From NCBI GenBank assembly GCA_937902905.1, contig CALELW010000273.1:1-8021 (forward strand): a stretch of DNA of 8,021 bases. Reading direction: 5' to 3'. This DNA is from an uncultured Clostridium sp. (GTDB lineage Bacteria; Bacillota; Clostridia; Lachnospirales; Lachnospiraceae). The first letter of the stretch is position 1, and each line of letters opens with the position of its first letter. The position numbers were made by a program, and so were the translations under genes. The notes beneath the pieces are model-generated. The model ran no database searches. It saw nothing but the letters and a program-made list of their open reading frames with translations, and was not told the DNA's origin. Shown here piece by piece: positions 6,422 to 8,021 of the stretch.

Positions 6422-6438
6422 TTGACGTAATACGACAA
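6422..6438. promoter_or_regulatory. Near-palindromic candidate operator
   Basis: TTGACGTAATACGACAA is a 17-nt dyad: TTG, CGTA and TACG, CAA mirror each other, and only positions 4 and 14 (A/A) and the centre break the symmetry. One further pair (6421/6439) extends it. It sits about 7 bp upstream of the -35 box of the leftward operon, centred near -52 from the predicted start, and is also within the shared divergent region upstream of the plus-strand XRE gene. The length and symmetry suit a dimeric HTH repressor or activator. Confidence 0.45.
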
Positions 6439-6540
6439 AGTACCAAATTACAAGGTTCTTTTTTGTTTTTTTCTTTGATTTTTATTCCAGATAACCCATA
6501 AATTAGTTCCATCACGTATTATAAAAACGCATTTGCTACG

Positions 6541-6568
6541 TTGTTTTATCTGCCTGTTTTTTTACAAT
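6541..6568 (+). promoter_or_regulatory. Predicted promoter of the plus-strand XRE gene
   Basis: TTGTTT (6541-6546), 16-nt spacer and TACAAT (6563-6568). The predicted start is an A near 6575, about 26 nt before the ATG. AGGAAGG (6588-6594) lies 6 nt from the start codon. Confidence 0.5.
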
Positions 6569-6600
6569 AAAGATAGGACATTTTTTTAGGAAGGTTACAT

Positions 6601-6960
6601 ATGAAAAAAGATAATAATTTACAAACAATTGGCAAAATAATAAAAAAATATCGATTGATTGCCGGTCTAAGTCAGGAAACTTTATCAGAACTTGTTGAGT
6701 GTGATAAAAATACAATCGGCAGAATTGAACGGGGTGAGACGGATTTCAAAATATCTATTTTATTTCGACTTGCCGAAAGTCTGGAAATTTCTTTCACTCG
6801 ATTTGCCAAAGATATTGACACCCATTCCGACGATAATTATGCTTCAGCCTTAGAATATGATTATTTAAGGCTTTTTCATTACTGCCATAAACTCTCGCCG
6901 GAACAATTTAACAACCTTTGTAATACGGCATACATCTATTCCAAAAGCAACGAATCGTAA
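6601..6960 (+). CDS. XRE-family helix-turn-helix regulator
   Basis: 119 residues. The Cro/C1-type HTH covers about residues 8-65: IGKIIKKYRLIAGLSQETLSELVECDKNTIGRIERG, where LSQETLSELVEC is the helix 2/turn and DKNTIGRIERGETDF the recognition helix and following loop. The remainder (about 70-119) is a short helical tail with LSPEQFNNLCNTAYIY and no recognisable sensor domain. It is the only plus-strand gene here and is visibly richer in A+T than the flanking metabolic genes, which might reflect later acquisition, though this was not measured. It is divergent from the XRE-LytTR operon and convergent with spoIIP: its TAA (6958-6960) directly abuts the spoIIP stop (6961-6963), with no terminator between. 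AGGAAGG supports the ATG start. Its targets are unknown. Confidence 0.9.
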   Translation: MKKDNNLQTIGKIIKKYRLIAGLSQETLSELVECDKNTIGRIERGETDFKISILFRLAESLEISFTRFAKDIDTHSDDNYASALEYDYLRLFHYCHKLSPEQFNNLCNTAYIYSKSNES

Positions 6961-8021
6961 TTACTGCGTGAGCACTTTATCTAATACATCGGCTAATGGT
7001 GCTGCTGCATTTTTCGCTTCCTCTACCGTATTATTTTCATTTCCCAGTTCAATCAATAAGGAACGAGGTTCCAAGTGCAGATTGTAGCGGTATCCTTTTA
7101 GATAAATTGGTTTGGTAAATCCATCGTAGTATTCCATAGCCGTGCATTTCATCTGAAGACTAAACGCCAGATTTCCCTGTAGATTCGGATTATATAAATA
7201 AGGAATGGCACCCGATTTTGTTCTGCTCATACCATTAAAAAACATGACAATCGCAGTTTTTTTTCCTTGAATGGTGGTATACGTATGCTTTCCTTTGCCG
7301 ACGGAATCGCGGTGCAAATCAATCAATACTTTAATATTCGGATTTTTTTTGCGTATGTTCTGAACCCCTTCCAGTGATTTATTGTACGCAAGACTCCTAT
7401 CAATGCCCCCGTTAATAGAATCATATCTCGTCGTGTCATGGTAAACGGAATATCCTCTTTTTTCCAGTTCTTTTGTAAGTTCTGTACCAACACCGACAAC
7501 GGAATCGTTGACATCATTTTTTTTGCTGTCAACAAACTCTTCCGAAGCGCCATGTGTATGATAAATCAAGATTTGTTTTTTCCCTTTTTCTTTTTTTAAT
7601 TTCAAATTTTTATGTAACATGGCAGCTACATTGAACTGCTTTTTTGTCACGGAAGTCGTTGAATCAATGATATAAAAATTCTTCCACAAATAATCCACAC
7701 TGAGCGACTCCCGCAACTGCTCAACTGTACTGTTTTTATGCCGGACAACCTGGTTTGATACTGCTACCGCCGGCTGTTTTTCTTCCACATCTCCCACAAG
7801 CGGTTCACTTGGTTTTGGTGTCTGTCCATCCTGCAGTTCACGATTTTCACGCACTGCCAGTTCTTCTTTTCCGGCAGCACTTTCTGCCAGCGCCTGATTT
7901 GGCTCAAAATAAGACTGCCCTCCTAAAAGTTCCGCTAATACATATTTTCCTTCTTGTCCATTCCAAAGGCAGAAACAACTCTCCTTTGCAAGAAATTCAC
8001 CCGCCTGCTCTGCTATTTCCA
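6961..8021 (-). CDS. spoIIP: Stage II sporulation protein P (5' end cut by window edge)
   Basis: The frame is open from the TAA at 6961-6963 to the right edge (352 residues visible), so the GTG at 7852-7854 is internal and the real start lies outside. SpoIIP is a membrane-anchored cell-wall amidase that works with SpoIID/SpoIIM to thin septal peptidoglycan during engulfment of the forespore. The catalytic domain occupies the C-terminal 200 or so residues: ILIYHTHGASEEF with two histidines (codons 7558-7560 and 7552-7554), the NGGIDRSLAYNKS stretch, IDLHRD (His codon 7312-7314), and the late Glu in LIELGNENNTVEEA. These are the likely zinc/catalytic residues of an amidase-3-like fold. The preceding part is a variable, charged linker rich in Glu, Gln and Pro; the N-terminal membrane anchor is not in view. 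Transcription is usually sigma-E dependent in the mother cell, but the promoter is outside the window. Confidence 0.93.
   Translation of the reverse strand, partial: EIAEQAGEFLAKESCFCLWNGQEGKYVLAELLGGQSYFEPNQALAESAAGKEELAVRENRELQDGQTPKPSEPLVGDVEEKQPAVAVSNQVVRHKNSTVEQLRESLSVDYLWKNFYIIDSTTSVTKKQFNVAAMLHKNLKLKKEKGKKQILIYHTHGASEEFVDSKKNDVNDSVVGVGTELTKELEKRGYSVYHDTTRYDSINGGIDRSLAYNKSLEGVQNIRKKNPNIKVLIDLHRDSVGKGKHTYTTIQGKKTAIVMFFNGMSRTKSGAIPYLYNPNLQGNLAFSLQMKCTAMEYYDGFTKPIYLKGYRYNLHLEPRSLLIELGNENNTVEEAKNAAAPLADVLDKVLTQ

Noticed and set aside
6524..6549. Imperfect hairpin AAAACG...CGTTGTTTT upstream of the plus-strand XRE gene
   Set aside because: It has a bulged, A+T-rich stem overlapping the predicted -35 box, with no clear function; likely a by-product of base composition.
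6961..7854. spoIIP starting at the GTG at 7852-7854
   Set aside because: The frame stays open upstream to the window edge, with plausible protein sequence (for example QSYFEPNQALAESAAGKEEL), no ribosome site suits this GTG, and SpoIIP needs an N-terminal membrane anchor.

Overview
This window looks like chromosomal DNA of a spore-forming, low-to-mid GC Firmicute, most likely a Clostridia member near Lachnospiraceae. The evidence is a spoIIP sporulation gene, a B12-dependent methionine synthase without the C-terminal reactivation domain, a solitary ECF-type vitamin uptake subunit, and strong AGGAGG-type ribosome binding sites. All genes but one run leftward (minus strand). No tRNA, rRNA, CRISPR array, insertion sequence or phage gene is visible.

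Layout from the right edge. (1) The C-terminal part of spoIIP (6961-8021, minus, cut by the window end) converges, with no gap, on a small XRE-type regulator gene (6601-6960), the only plus-strand gene. (2) A divergent regulatory region of 239 bp (6362-6600) separates that gene from a leftward three-gene operon: a second XRE-type regulator, a LytTR response regulator with a degenerate receiver domain (GTGA overlap), and a histidine-type phosphatase (13-nt gap). A near-palindrome of 17 nt lies just upstream of this operon's promoter. (3) A new promoter at about 4572-4599 drives an ECF transporter S component and an aminotransferase class V gene (two-gene operon). (4) A weak terminator overlaps the next promoter (2762-2812), which drives metH (804 aa, GTG start) and, 15 nt later, a family 2 glycosyltransferase that runs off the left edge.

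The most interesting point is the transporter/aminotransferase pair. Databases would probably call the enzyme an alanine-glyoxylate aminotransferase. However, at the cofactor phosphate-binding loop it carries a glutamate in the place of Glu-68 of pyridoxamine-pyruvate aminotransferase (PPAT). In PPAT that residue excludes the phosphate of PLP and makes the enzyme use free pyridoxal/pyridoxamine as a substrate. The adjacent membrane protein belongs to the S-component family (COG4720/DUF1393-like) in which pyridoxine and hydroxymethylpyrimidine transporters have been predicted, and no thiamine riboswitch fits in its short leader. Together they suggest a vitamin B6 uptake and interconversion operon. 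This is an inference: the second PPAT-specific arginine (Arg-336) is replaced by phenylalanine.

The other unusual system is the XRE / pseudo-receiver LytTR / phosphatase operon. It has no histidine kinase in sight, and its promoter carries a candidate operator.
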